From Oopsacas minuta (taxonomy: Eukaryota; Porifera; Hexactinellida; Lyssacinosida; Leucopsacidae): 22,369 bases of DNA. The translations under genes and the position numbers were made by a program. The stretch lies in contig JAKMXF010000049.1 in NCBI GenBank assembly GCA_024704765.1, positions 13,882 through 36,250 of the forward strand. Reading direction: 5' to 3'. Positions 9,475 to 18,519 of this stretch are shown here, piece after piece. The notes beneath the pieces were generated by a model. It saw nothing but the letters and a program-made list of their open reading frames with translations, was not told where the DNA came from and did not search any database. The stretch's first letter is position 1. Each line of letters begins with the position of its first letter.

Positions 9475-9775
9475 GTTGAGAGAAAGTCTCTACCTATATT
9501 TAAAAATTTGAAAAATTTGTTTACTTATATTCTTAAATCAACAATATATAAATAAATGGGAAACTTGAAAATGTGAAATTCGGATTCAGTGCTCTCAAAT
9601 ATCCATGTATAGCCGTTAAGAGCAAGTCCCTAAGTATATTTTGATATTTCAATTATTTGTTCATTGTATATTTATAAAATAGTAATAAATTTACTCATGA
9701 GAAACTTGAAAATACGAAATTCGGAATCAGCGTACTTGATTATCCTTATATGTCTGTTGAGCCCATGATAAAATG
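9475..9775. repeat. Tandem duplication, about 140-bp unit, two copies plus a start of a third
   Basis: Units begin with GTTGAG at 9475, GTTAAG at 9615 and GTTGAG at 9756, giving a period of 140-141 bp. Within each unit the segment around GAAACTTGAAAAT(G/A)(T/C)GAAATTCGGA recurs (about 9560 and 9701). The first halves of the units are AT-rich and more diverged. Divergence between copies shows the duplication is old. This could be a small satellite or the remnant of a repeat array. Confidence 0.7.
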
Positions 9776-9967
9776 TTGAAACCTAATCTTTAGCATTCTT
9801 TTGAAATTTATATAGAAATGTATGGAAATATGATTAATCACATAAAAGGTGTGAAAATATACACATCAGAATTGTAAATGTCAGGTGCACAACTAGATGT
9901 CACTACGAGTATTCATGGCAAATTTCGAGTATTAATCTAAGAATGTGTTATAGGAGAGCGAAAACAT
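9776..9967. other. Short unassigned interval
   Basis: AT-rich sequence between the tandem duplication and the next candidate element. No gene, inverted repeat or known motif was recognised. Confidence 0.4.
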
Positions 9968-10675
9968 CAGGGCCGGATTAGTTTATATGCCAAATATACC
10001 ATGGCCTAGGGCCTCACAGCCCCCACCAATTCGACGAAAAAATAGCTTAGCATAGCAGCTCAATCCCCACACTGCATTTGTTGTTTGCTCACAAAGTGTA
10101 GTCATTTTGAATGCAAACGCCACAAAAATCAATCTTAGTTGAATGACAAGGGAGTTAATATGAAAACATCGAAACAATGTCTATATCCAGTATATTCGAT
10201 TTTTAAGCTTTATTTCTGAGTTCCACCAAGCCTAGCAGTGAATAAAGTTATCTTATATATTAAAACTCAATGGTTTTTATTGTTGTTTTAAAATTTCCAC
10301 TTGATTAGTTAATTCAATTCAAAATGAAAGGGGCCGAAGTGTGCTGCTATGACATTTGCCAATGTGGTTTATGATTATAGACTTATACAGGGCCGTAGGA
10401 GCCGGTGCGGCAGGTGCGGGCGCTCGCCGCACCAATAATTTTTACTTCCTACGTCCCTGTTACAGTATATTTTCTAAATGTATAATACATGATGCTCAAT
10501 ATATGGTATTTTGTCAATTACATATAGGCTTTCAGTTGATATATATTAAGCGAGGCCAGTGAGGGAGGTATAAGCCTCTTTAAATGCTTGCTAATTTGAG
10601 CAGGAATTATAGAGAGGGCCTCATAGTATACTTGCCTTAGGGGCTAGGGCCCCATTGAGTGCTAATCCAAATCTG
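9968..10675. mobile_element. Candidate hAT-like non-autonomous element with related GC-rich ends
   Basis: The left end CAGGGCCGGATTAG (9968-9981) and the reverse complement of the right end, CAGATTTGGATTAG (10662-10675), match at 10 of 14 positions. Both ends continue into GC-rich runs containing GGGCC and CCTAG. The CAGGG-type start is typical of hAT-superfamily and related short elements. Flanking 8-mers do not match, so no target duplication supports the ends. A separate 72-bp element sits inside at 10388-10459. The internal sequence has no coding homology. The boundaries are tentative. Confidence 0.35.
10388..10459. mobile_element. 72-bp miniature inverted-repeat element with GC hairpin
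   Basis: The 13-bp terminal inverted repeats are CAGGGCCGTAGGA at the left (10388-10400) and, reverse-complemented, CAGGGACGTAGGA at the right, a match at 12 of 13. Inside, GGTGCGGC (10404-10411) pairs with GCCGCACC (10426-10433) to form a strong hairpin. Possible short flanking duplication: TTATA at the left and TTACA at the right. A matching 8-bp duplication is not seen. It lies within the larger candidate element at 9968-10675. Confidence 0.5.
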
Positions 10676-10681
10676 TCCTTA

Positions 10682-11096
10682 GATGCCTAGAAGAACGCCA
10701 ATAATGCATTCATCAACTCAAAGTGAATAAATGAAATGACATATAGATACTTTTATACCTAATGTCAAAAGATTGTCATTCAAATGTTGGCTCGTTGTGA
10801 GTTACGGTATAGACCATGGATGACAAATTTGTATGAATATTCAATTATAACTCGAGAATCATTAAAATTACGTCAAAATCAGAATAATCAATTTATACCA
10901 TTTACCCGACTTCTCATACCTTTGTAATACATGTTGATATGATATCTCGCACCAATGTGACGATGCTCGCATATGGTCATTTTCAAGATTACTTTTGAAT
11001 AACAAATTTTTGAGATTTGGTATAAATGTATCTATAGATCATTTCATTTATTCACTTTAAGTTGATAATGCAATATTTAACGTTCTACGAGGCATC
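10682..11096. mobile_element. 415-bp MITE with terminal inverted repeats of about 100 bp
   Basis: The left arm (10682 to about 10780) and the right arm (about 10984 to 11096, reverse-complemented) align over their whole length. Examples are GATGCCT(A/C)G(A/T)AGAACG at the ends and an uninterrupted stretch around AAGTGAATAAATGAAATGA (left from about 10721, right about 11041-11059). Small indels and substitutions show age. The central 200 bp are unique. No target duplication could be fixed, partly because the left edge abuts the end of another candidate element (10675). It has no coding capacity. Confidence 0.72.
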
Positions 11097-11451
11097 GAAG
11101 AATAACATGTTTTGCTAAATTATTGCTTACTGGACACAGTTTTTGACGCATTCCTGAAATTTTTAGTATTCATGCTTTAAAATTGATGTTCTATAAAGAT
11201 GCAAAACATTTATTCAAGCAATAATGTACCTTTTCTACACTCTAGAAAGCATGTATATGTCACCGTCAATTGAGTCTCAGCTGAGTATCCGGCAAATTGA
11301 GTAATGTTATTCTTATATAATTTGCTACTAATGATATTATGGGTTAACTGAAATGCAAATAGATTTGTGTATTCACTATTCAACATACATACCAAAGCTA
11401 CTTAGGTGCTATTAGGGTGTTAGGCCAATAGTAACACTTGTGCTATCACAC
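11097..11451. other. Unassigned AT-rich interval
   Basis: No gene, terminal repeat or tandem repeat was recognised. The minus-strand open frame at 11395-11210 has no family resemblance and is probably chance. Confidence 0.4.
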
Positions 11452-11650
11452 CACAGTGGTTCAAAATGGAAGTTAGTAAAGAATAGGTATTCTAGTTCTA
11501 GTACCAGATAGCCATATGCAATGCAATATTTGCGAATAGGTTATCGTATCCGAGAAATCGAATGGGTAATCAAATTTATTCTATGGCATTAGATTTCTGG
11601 ATATGACATCATCACATATTTGATGACGTCATATTCTACAAATTATTTAA
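11452..11650 (+). repeat. Dispersed repeat, copy A
   Basis: Positions 11452-11491 match 21930-21969 at 35 of 40 bases, starting CACAGTGG and ending GGTATT. Weaker matches follow in the same order: an ATAGGTTATC segment (from about 11535 here) and a TGACGTCAT segment (about 11623-11631). Copy A also carries a near-palindrome, ATGACATCATCA pairing with TGATGACGTCAT (about 11603-11631), with a CRE-like core. This is a family of interspersed non-coding repeats of unknown class. Outer limits are approximate. Confidence 0.55.
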
Positions 11651-11910
11651 TAAAACTCATAGAAAATTACACTTCGTAATAAAAATCTCCTACTCTGTGT
11701 GTATACTATTACCCTGTATAGTATTTGGATAAGAGTGATATAGATTTAACATTTTCATGAATCTAAGAATTAATTATAAATGATTCAACAATTTCGTCTA
11801 TGGAAGAATCTAGTAATCTATTTTCGGTATTATCCCTACAACACTTTGCTCTTTTGTGTGGCCGTGTTCCCCACACCTTTCACAAACTAAACTTGAACGA
11901 AATTGATCCA

Positions 11911-12112
11911 ATACAAGGCAGGGGTGGCGCTAGGGAGGGGGCGGGGGGACTACAGCCCCCGTCGGGGAAGGAATTAGAAGAAATTTGACAAGAATATGAA
12001 TTCTAAAGTTATTTAGTGTAGTATTCTGGGATTTATATCACAAAATTAGACCTCCCATTGGGGACCTAAGCCCCCTTATTGGGGATTTCCTGGCGTCACC
12101 CCTGATACAGGG
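11911..12112. mobile_element. 186-bp hAT-type MITE with 8-bp target site duplication
   Basis: The element spans 11919-12104. The left end CAGGGGTGGCGCTAGG and the reverse complement of the right end CAGGGGTGACGCCAGG match at 14 of 16. The flanking 8-mers ATACAAGG (11911-11918) and ATACAGGG (12105-12112) match at 7 of 8, the duplication size typical of the hAT superfamily. The interior has G-run/C-run hairpins (GGGGGG...GCCCCC and CCATTGGGG...CCCCCTTATTGGGG). There is no coding capacity, so it would have been moved by an autonomous relative elsewhere. Confidence 0.8.
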
Positions 12113-12470
12113 TCACTTTCAGAGGCCAGTCTCACGAAAATGTCCATTGCATTATCTTCAAATGAAGACTTCCTTGCAAGATTCTCCTAGTACTTTCTTA
12201 GTAACTTGTTGCATGCCTCGGATCCCTCTTCAGACAAACTTTTCAGACCTCGCCCAAGGTTGAACTCTTTCAAATTTCATCTGAGTGAGCTAATACCCTG
12301 TGTAACGTTGGGGTAATACTCATCCAAGCTAAGGAATCAACAATCAAGAGATATGTATCGGTGCATAGATCACCAAAGACCACGGTGTTAATGATCCTGC
12401 CTGAATTGANAGCCATTTAAAACCTGTTAAATTATTAACAAACATTGACCAATCAAAAGTGGAGCGAAAT
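12113..12470. other. Unassigned interval containing a lone N
   Basis: No coding homology was recognised in either strand. The single undetermined base at 12410 may mark a collapsed assembly gap like those at 1485 and 19436, but there is no flanking homology here to test that. Confidence 0.4.
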
Positions 12471-12565
12471 GTCGTGGAACGTTTTGTCGTGGAACGTTTT
12501 GTCGCTGGAACATTTTGTCTGGAACATTTTGTCGTGGAACATTTTGTCGTGGAACGTTTTGTCGG
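12471..12565. repeat. 15-bp minisatellite, about six units
   Basis: The unit is GTCGTGGAACGTTTT, repeated about six times with A/G variation at one position and one unit each of 16 and 14 bp. It ends in GTCGG at 12561-12565. Read in the minus frame it encodes a repeating R-Q-N-V-P motif, but the frame has no start context or homology and is taken as chance. Confidence 0.88.
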
Positions 12566-12982
12566 ACTTCCAAGAATCGATTGCCTTTCTGATTGATGGT
12601 TGACAGAGAAAAAATCAAGTGCTTCCTAGTTAATTATTTAGAAATCGAAATAGTTGCTAGAAATTAGTAAATATAGCAGTATAATATGAATTGCTAAAAT
12701 TTTGAAAATCTCAAAATTAACAGGTTGCTCTATTAAAAATGATTTATGTTCATTTGGTGGAGGCTGGATTTAGTTCTAAATTAAAGATAATATATTGACA
12801 AATCACCCTTACACTTGATATTACCTGGCTACGACTGGCCACAGTGAGTTTGAAGTTATGACATTTGATTACAAAGTATAGAATTTTCTCAAGAAAATTA
12901 TTCTTCTTAGGTTTCAGACTGCTGAATTTAATGGTAATATTTTTGAAAGCATAGGGATGATGAAAAATTCGCCCCAAAGCCT

Positions 12983-13843
12983 ATGGTGGATAGTAATATA
13001 TTCGTAGATAGATCTCTTTCTGCTTTCATAGAAAGTATTGAAATAATTAATTCGATCAACATAGAAATACCAGATATATCTACTCGAGGAGACATTATAC
13101 AAATTGAAGGATTTAGTTATCCGAAGGATTCTATTGGCTGTAGTTCTCAAGAAGAATGGTTTTTTAGATTTCCCTGGTTGGAATATTCATCATCCTTGGT
13201 GCTGTATTTTGCTTTCTCTGCTGTCAATTTCTATGACAAGGCACAAAAGAAAATATCTTCACAAACATTGGATTTAAAAATTGGAAATCGGAAGTAGAAA
13301 AAGCAAAGGACTGCCTAAACATGCTGATTCTCGTGTTCATATTACTGCAATGGCGATTTGGCGGGAAAAAGAGCTTAGGGAATCATCCCAAACAGGAGTA
13401 TCCACATTGGTTTCTGCTGATGTTCTTGAAAGAAAGAAATAATATATACGATCCATTGCTGAAATTGTTCAATTTTTAGCAGTCAATGAATTAGATCTAC
13501 TTGGAAATTTTGAAATTGATGAAAAATACGAAGTATGGATTGTTCAGGAACTTGTTTGAATATCCACTTAAAAAGGACCCGAAGCTGAAATCATACACGA
13601 ATTCCTAAAATTGCTCATTGCTTTTCTCCTGATATTCTTAATAATGTGATAGAAATTCTATAGGGAAGAAATTATTTTTGAAAGCTTAGATGCTGATGTC
13701 CATGCATGTTTACTTTACTAGATGGCACTAGAGATCGTAACAAATATAGAAAATGCATCAATTGGAATTCGTTATGTTAGGGATTGAAGTATTTGAATCT
13801 TTAATTAGTGTAGCAAAAAATCTTTCTTCAGATGCCAACACCA
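12983..13843 (+). pseudogene. hAT-superfamily transposase relic of the TTF/ZMYM1-like type
   Basis: The opening frame (12983-13255) includes EEWFFRFPWLEYS, the typical start of the TTF-type zinc finger region of ZMYM1-like hAT proteins. A shift near 13255 gives GFKNWKSEVEKAK, the usual follow-up to that finger. A second shift near 13305 gives SRVHITAMAIWREKE, then YIRSIAEIVQFLAVNELDLLGN, a conserved hAT segment. Further on are EYPLKKDPKL (about 13560) and, in later frames, pieces resembling the DGTRD...SIGIRYVRD region (13725-13790). Stops and several shifts make it non-functional. The cysteines of the finger are largely lost. The relic stops at a CAGGGACGTCGC sequence (about 13845) that looks like the start of another element. 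No terminal repeats were found for this one. Confidence 0.65.
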
Positions 13844-14330
13844 GGGACGTCGCAATGGGGGGGCAGGGGGCAATGCCCCACTTGGTAAATCTCGTGCCTC
13901 GGGGCATGCCACCGGACCCCTTGGCTTAAATTGCAAACTGGAAAATTTCGGCTCACGCAATTTATATATATAATATGTGTGTGTGCAAGTAGAAAATATA
14001 TAATGGTTAGCATTCAAATTGCTGAAACATAACAAACAACAAACTAATTTCTGAATGAAGACATAGATTGTTGTTAGAATAACAAATGAATTTTCATAAG
14101 ACTGATATTAGTAATAATAAACAACTCACAATATAGACATTTCAATGAAATCTAATTTACCATAGGAAAGATTCCGAACTCAGGCGTAGGACAGATTCAG
14201 CTTTCCCAGCTCAGCTCTACACTAGAACAAAGTTTGTCCATATTAGTTGTACCTATAATTAAATCACAGAGAATTTCTTAAATCAAGTAGTTATTCAAAT
14301 TCAGGTAATCTACAATCGAAAAAATACGGT
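13844..14330. other. Element debris with CAGGGACGTCGC start and GC hairpin, then AT-rich sequence
   Basis: CAGGGACGTCGC is followed by a run of G and by ATGCCCC/GGGGCAT complementary pieces (about 13872-13901), the style of hAT-like short-element termini. A matching right end is not evident. Open frames across here on the minus strand are translations of this GC-rich terminus and are not genes. From about 13960 the sequence is AT-rich with no recognisable feature. Confidence 0.45.
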
Positions 14331-14390
14331 TAGGAATCGAACCCAGGTCAGCAAGCTGTTGAACTACTAGCGCGCTTCGCTTGCTAGGTC
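14331..14390 (-). repeat. tRNA-like sequence, probable SINE head or tRNA pseudogene
   Basis: On the minus strand a good B-box (GGTTCGATTCC) ends near 14331, and CCTAGCAAGCGAAGCGC with an A-box-like TAGC lies 43 bases upstream, the A-to-B spacing of a tRNA. The acceptor arms (AGCGACC and CCGTATT) do not pair and no sound anticodon stem forms, so it is not a functional tRNA. The first 24 bases of the tRNA-like part recur exactly at 16476-16499 without a B-box. Confidence 0.45.
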
Positions 14391-14430
14391 GCTGTGCGAC
14401 AGCTTGGCCTCAGATTAGTTTAAGTATACA

Positions 14431-14950
14431 CAGGTACGTCGCCAGGATTTTTCACCTAGAAGGGGGGGCACGAAGTTTCCAAGGGACAGGATGATGGGCA
14501 AGGTGCTTCACGGGTTTAGCAGGAGCATACCCAGTAGCGGATCAATAAATTTTTAGTTGGTTAGTACCATCCAGCTGGGCAGTTGCGTCCTGTGGCTTTG
14601 ATATATGGGAGGGACAAATTCAATCTGATTGTCAACAAGTTCTACGTAGATGTTTCCTACCAGGTTAAATGTGCACACCCCAGATTTCAAAGTATGTGGG
14701 CCTGTAAACAATCAGTAAGGTCGAAGAGCCAAACAATTGAAAGAAATAACGTATGGCCTGCAATTGCCCCAGAAAGTTTTTTTTTCTGGCCGAGTAATGA
14801 TATGTAGCTCGGAGAATATTTGGGGGGCCCCAGTCACATATGCACTACGCTACTGCAGCTGGAGGTCTGGGGTGTTGTAGGTTTTCCAGTCGTGACGGGG
14901 CGTAGCCCTTGGACAATAAGCTATAATAGCCACTATATTAATTACCTTTG
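14431..14950. other. Overlapping fragments of CAG-type terminal-repeat elements
   Basis: CAGGTACGTCGCCAGG (14431) followed by a G run, CAGTAGCGGATC (14532), and TACGCTACTG (about 14846-14855) are element-end-like sequences. The stretch 14870-14935, including GGGGTGTTGTAGG and CTTGGACAATAAG, resembles 20953-21025 inside the element at 20903-21536. This suggests diverged pieces of the same family. No pair of ends with target duplication could be assigned, and the plus-strand open frame 14583-14807 has no homology. Confidence 0.4.
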
Positions 14951-15598
14951 TACTGCCACGTAGGATTGAATCTTGAAACAATTCTCAGTTATATTTTAAG
15001 AATAAATAGTGAAATCTTTAAACAAACAAAGAGAAGTTATCAATAATTATTATATCAATGGAAACATCGACCGGAAAAATCGTACGATAATCCTTGATAA
15101 TATAATTTGTATGGTTAATTCTACTTTTTACTGTGCCGGCTCTACTTTAGTATAGTGGCCCATTATTGAAATAGGTGCCGATATTTTTTAACTTAAGGGA
15201 TGCTGGCCAAGTACGCCAAAACGGACTGGAGAAAACACTGCATTTGCTCAGGGTATAAACCCTCAAAAATATTACCTAGTTAGGTAGATCAATACCAGTT
15301 ATATCACTTATTTATGGGTTAGATTACATTATATTGAGGGTAAGATGCGCGAAGCTGTATGTCGTTAGTCAGTATTTTGAATCATATTTGCTACAATTGT
15401 TTTGTTGTTTTTATGGAATATTCTATTGTTGAAGGGAAAATATTGTTAAATGTTCAAGTTCGAGAATCTCCAAATTCAATCTTTCTCAAGTGTGCATTAT
15501 TTCGGACATATAGCTGTGAGTTCTTCGGCAAAATAGGCAAAATAACATCTGTTTGAAGTGACAAATCTACATAATCACTCTGTGGAATCTCATAATAA
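14951..15598. other. Unassigned interval
   Basis: AT-rich sequence before the second MULE relic. The plus-strand open frame 15359-15556 lacks family resemblance. It might include decayed upstream parts of the MULE relic, but no FLYWCH motif is readable. Confidence 0.4.
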
Positions 15599-16060
15599 AA
15601 AGAAATTATCCTTTGTAACCTAATAAAGCAGAAGGCAGAAACTACGATTTGCGAACGCAAACTTAGAGAAAAATTTAATGAATGCTGCCGAGATTCTATT
15701 AGTGAATCTTCTGTGCCTCTGAAGAAATTTGAAAGCAGTATGTTTAAGAGAAGGAGGAAAATTCAACCGAAATTACCCTCATCCGCACAAAATTTGGAGT
15801 AATGTTACTTGAATCAGGAGGATGTAACTTTAATCTTTGGATCAGATAGCATGGTAAACAAGCTCCCAGATTTTACTCATATTCAGTTTGATGGCACCTT
15901 GAAACTCATCCCTCGAATATTCTTACAACTCTTCATGATATTTATTTAATTTAATGGTCATATACTTCCAGCACCACACATCCTAATGACCAGAAAACTG
16001 GGCAATTATACACAGCTGTACTCTCTATATCTCACGCCTTACTGGATTCTTTTTAAAGTG
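15599..16060 (+). pseudogene. Second MULE transposase relic (N-terminal and first catalytic region only)
   Basis: The plus frame from about 15599 reads KQKAETTICERKLREKF, then ESSMFKRRRKIQPKLPS, the conserved stretch that follows the FLYWCH finger in MULE transposases. A stop occurs at about 15800. A later frame reads DVTLIFGSDSMVNKLPDF, then FDGTFKLIPRIFLQLF with the first catalytic Asp (about 15886), a stop, and NGHILPAPHILMTRK (about 15953-16000). The rest of the catalytic domain is missing. It differs from the MULE at 17750-20724 (FDGTFKLIP versus SDGTFKTAP), so it is a separate lineage rather than a recent duplicate. No terminal repeats were found around it. Confidence 0.72.
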
Positions 16061-17455
16061 AGGATGAGCTCGATGATGATCAGTGCCATGTATGATTACT
16101 AGCCAGATCAGAAAACTTTGCCCTTTTACATGACCATTGTATACAATCTTGTGACAACCATTTATTTGAACTTCAGGCCGACTGTCCAATTTGCAGGAGC
16201 TAAATAAATTGAATATTGAAAGTTTGCCAATTACAGTCAATTCAGATTTCTTTTTCACTCTTTTTCACTAATTTACATCTTCAACTTCACTACTTAACGT
16301 AATTTATTCATCTCCTTGTGTGTTTCGTTTTACTCTCCATTAAACTTATATATTTTTTCCATTAAGTATTTTATCTAGTATATTATTAAGAAATTTAGGA
16401 CAGATTCCGGTAATATCGTTGTACAGAATCAGGCGATTCGCTGAGCTCTTTCTCTCTATATTATCTCATTGTACATACTAGCGCGCTTCGCTTGCTAGGC
16501 CGCTCGCGAAGAGCGAAAGTATAATTGTGCTTTGTGGCTATTTTAGCTTAAGTATGAATCAGCTAAATTTATTAGTGCTTTTTGTCGCTATGCGAGGGGA
16601 TATACCCTACTTCATATCTCAATTTGAAAAAATAGAGGATATTGTAATTTTTATTATGCATGGTCCATCTAAATAGATTTAACGGACTTCTGTGATAGTA
16701 CTGTAGATGTGACGTGGCTTTTGGTTGCTGATCTCGACACTTCGCGCCCCGAAACTTATGAAATTCTCAAAAAGACACGAAATTAGGGACAATGTGATTT
16801 TCTATACAGCCATGTTGACGCAACAATCCCAAAGTTTACATTTAGTCAAAATCATGATGTCAGGACATTTGACATATTGAGGGGTAGCTGTAATTCAAAT
16901 TTCAAACTTCTATCATGTGTATTGGCTGAGCAGTGATTAACTATGTAATTTTTGAAATCCGAAAAGGTGACAATGACGTCATAGTTTCGTCAAAGGTGTG
17001 AATTTTCGTCCAAGACTAAAATTGTCCGAGCCAGGCCCAAAATACTCCAGTATGCCAATTAAGCCCTGAAATATTACATTTCTGTTTCAGTTGCATTTAA
17101 AGATATTCATTCCTGAGGGAGGCTTCTTTCCGCAATTTCCTCATTAAATATAATATCATCTTTGTTGTAAATGAACGATCATCCTGTAGCGACACTTCTA
17201 GGACTACTCAATTTGTCACTTGACTGCTTAGCTATTGCGAATTCATTGAAAATTTATTTAATATGCAAATTGATAACATTTGAATAATCAATGATGATGC
17301 GATCTTTATCTAACGTGGCACTTAAGGAAAGAACCCTGATTGAATCTAATCTTGTTTTGTTACATTAGATGCAGTAAATTTATTAACAAATTTAGCAATT
17401 CTAGGACCATGCTTCATGCTAGCATTCATACAAATAATTGTTTAGTAATCTTTAC
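16061..17455. other. Gene-free interval with a repeated GC-rich motif
   Basis: No coding homology was recognised on either strand; the minus-strand open frame 16258-16025 crosses the end of the MULE relic and is a shadow. The 24-bp motif at 16476-16499 is identical to 14365-14388 (part of the tRNA-like sequence). A TGACGTCA site lies at about 16974-16981. Confidence 0.45.
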
Positions 17456-17460
17456 AGTTT

Positions 17461-17509
17461 CAGTTAACACCAATAATTTCAGTTAACACCAATAATTTCA
17501 GTTAGCAGC
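17461..17509. repeat. 19-bp tandem repeat, about 2.6 copies
   Basis: CAGTTAACACCAATAATTT occurs twice exactly, head to tail, followed by a partial third copy (CAGTTAGCAGC). It lies about 240 bp outside the left end of the MULE. Confidence 0.85.
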
Positions 17510-18214
17510 ACTAGGTCTGACCAACATTTGCAACAAGAAGTTGTATTACGATATTTTCATAATTCCACTATTTCGTGTTTACGCATTATGTATAACATCG
17601 ATACTTGGGATGTAGTACCAAGGACGCGACTAGGCCAAACCACGGTGAGGAATGCATAGGCTGAACTTTGATCTTCCATACTGTTTTACTAAATATTCAA
17701 TACTATTTGGTCTAAATGCAAGTAAATCTTTTGATAAATTAATTTATGTGGAGAATTTCGTCATAACTGACTCATAATGAGCTTGATTTCCTTTTTAATC
17801 ATGGATGACATGGATTTCGTATAGATGACTGTGTTAAATTATTCAGGTGTCCAGTACAGTAACTGTGCAAGTTATTCACTATAAGTCTATTACTAACACA
17901 TATAAAAGTGATATCCACGGATGAGTATGGTTCTTTAAAGCCTATTTTGGACATATTTCGAGCCCGTATCTGCCCATGTTATATAAAAGGATGTTTCTTA
18001 TATCCTTGCATGGAATTATAGTGTCATGTAAGTGTTTCCAACAAATAGATGAAATGTTGATGAAATTCTGACACATTCTTCTGTTGACATGCAGAGGTAT
18101 TTAAATATATTCTACGCATCCTGGCCATAACTGAAATATATTGATGATAAAGCTCTACACTTGAGACTAATGTATCTGCCAAAGGCAACTTCCTATCCAT
18201 GAATAATGGGATAC

Positions 18215-18262
18215 GGACAAATGACTACATGGACAAATGGTTACATAGACAAATGACTACAT
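18215..18262. repeat. 16-bp tandem repeat inside the left MULE arm
   Basis: Three head-to-tail units of GGACAAATGACTACAT, the second and third with one or two changes, start within the perfect 24-bp terminal-repeat match. The right arm holds a single copy, so the array grew on the left side only, after the arms formed. Confidence 0.75.
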
Positions 18263-18456
18263 GATAGTTGGGGAAATGGACACATAGACAACAAGGAACT
18301 TCAAGGGTGTCCTCTATTATTGAATTTATTGAAAGAATACTTATTAATTAGTTCATCTAAGTTGCTTCAGGTAACAATTCCACATAATAATGGATTGTTT
18401 CCATATAACACTTAACAAATAGACAAGACTAAAAATAGGCAGTTTGGCACAAAATA

Positions 18457-18480
18457 TATATACGTATACGTATACGTATA
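18457..18480. repeat. Short TACGTA microsatellite
   Basis: An ATATATATACGTATACGTATACGTATA run lies about 40 bp before the start of the MULE transposase frame, inside the element. Confidence 0.8.
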
Positions 18481-18519
18481 TTCTATTTGCATATCTCTAA
18501 ATTTGTTGGTATTATTTTG

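Noticed and set aside
11452-11458. CACAGTG at 11452 and 21930, identical to the V(D)J recombination signal heptamer, in a window that also has a RAG1-like relic
   Set aside because: No nonamer-like sequence follows at 12 or 23 bp, the heptamer is part of a longer dispersed repeat, and a 7-mer is expected by chance in 22 kb.
12471-12565. CRISPR-like array
   Set aside because: The units are contiguous 15-mers without spacers, in a eukaryotic context.
12427-12618. Minus-strand open frame with RQNVP repeats
   Set aside because: It is the translation of a 15-bp minisatellite, with no homology or start context.
13805-14035. Minus-strand proline-rich small open frames
   Set aside because: They are translations of a GC-rich element terminus (G runs read as P on the other strand).
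14331-14405. Functional tRNA gene on the minus strand
   Set aside because: A- and B-box spacing fits, but the acceptor and anticodon stems do not pair.
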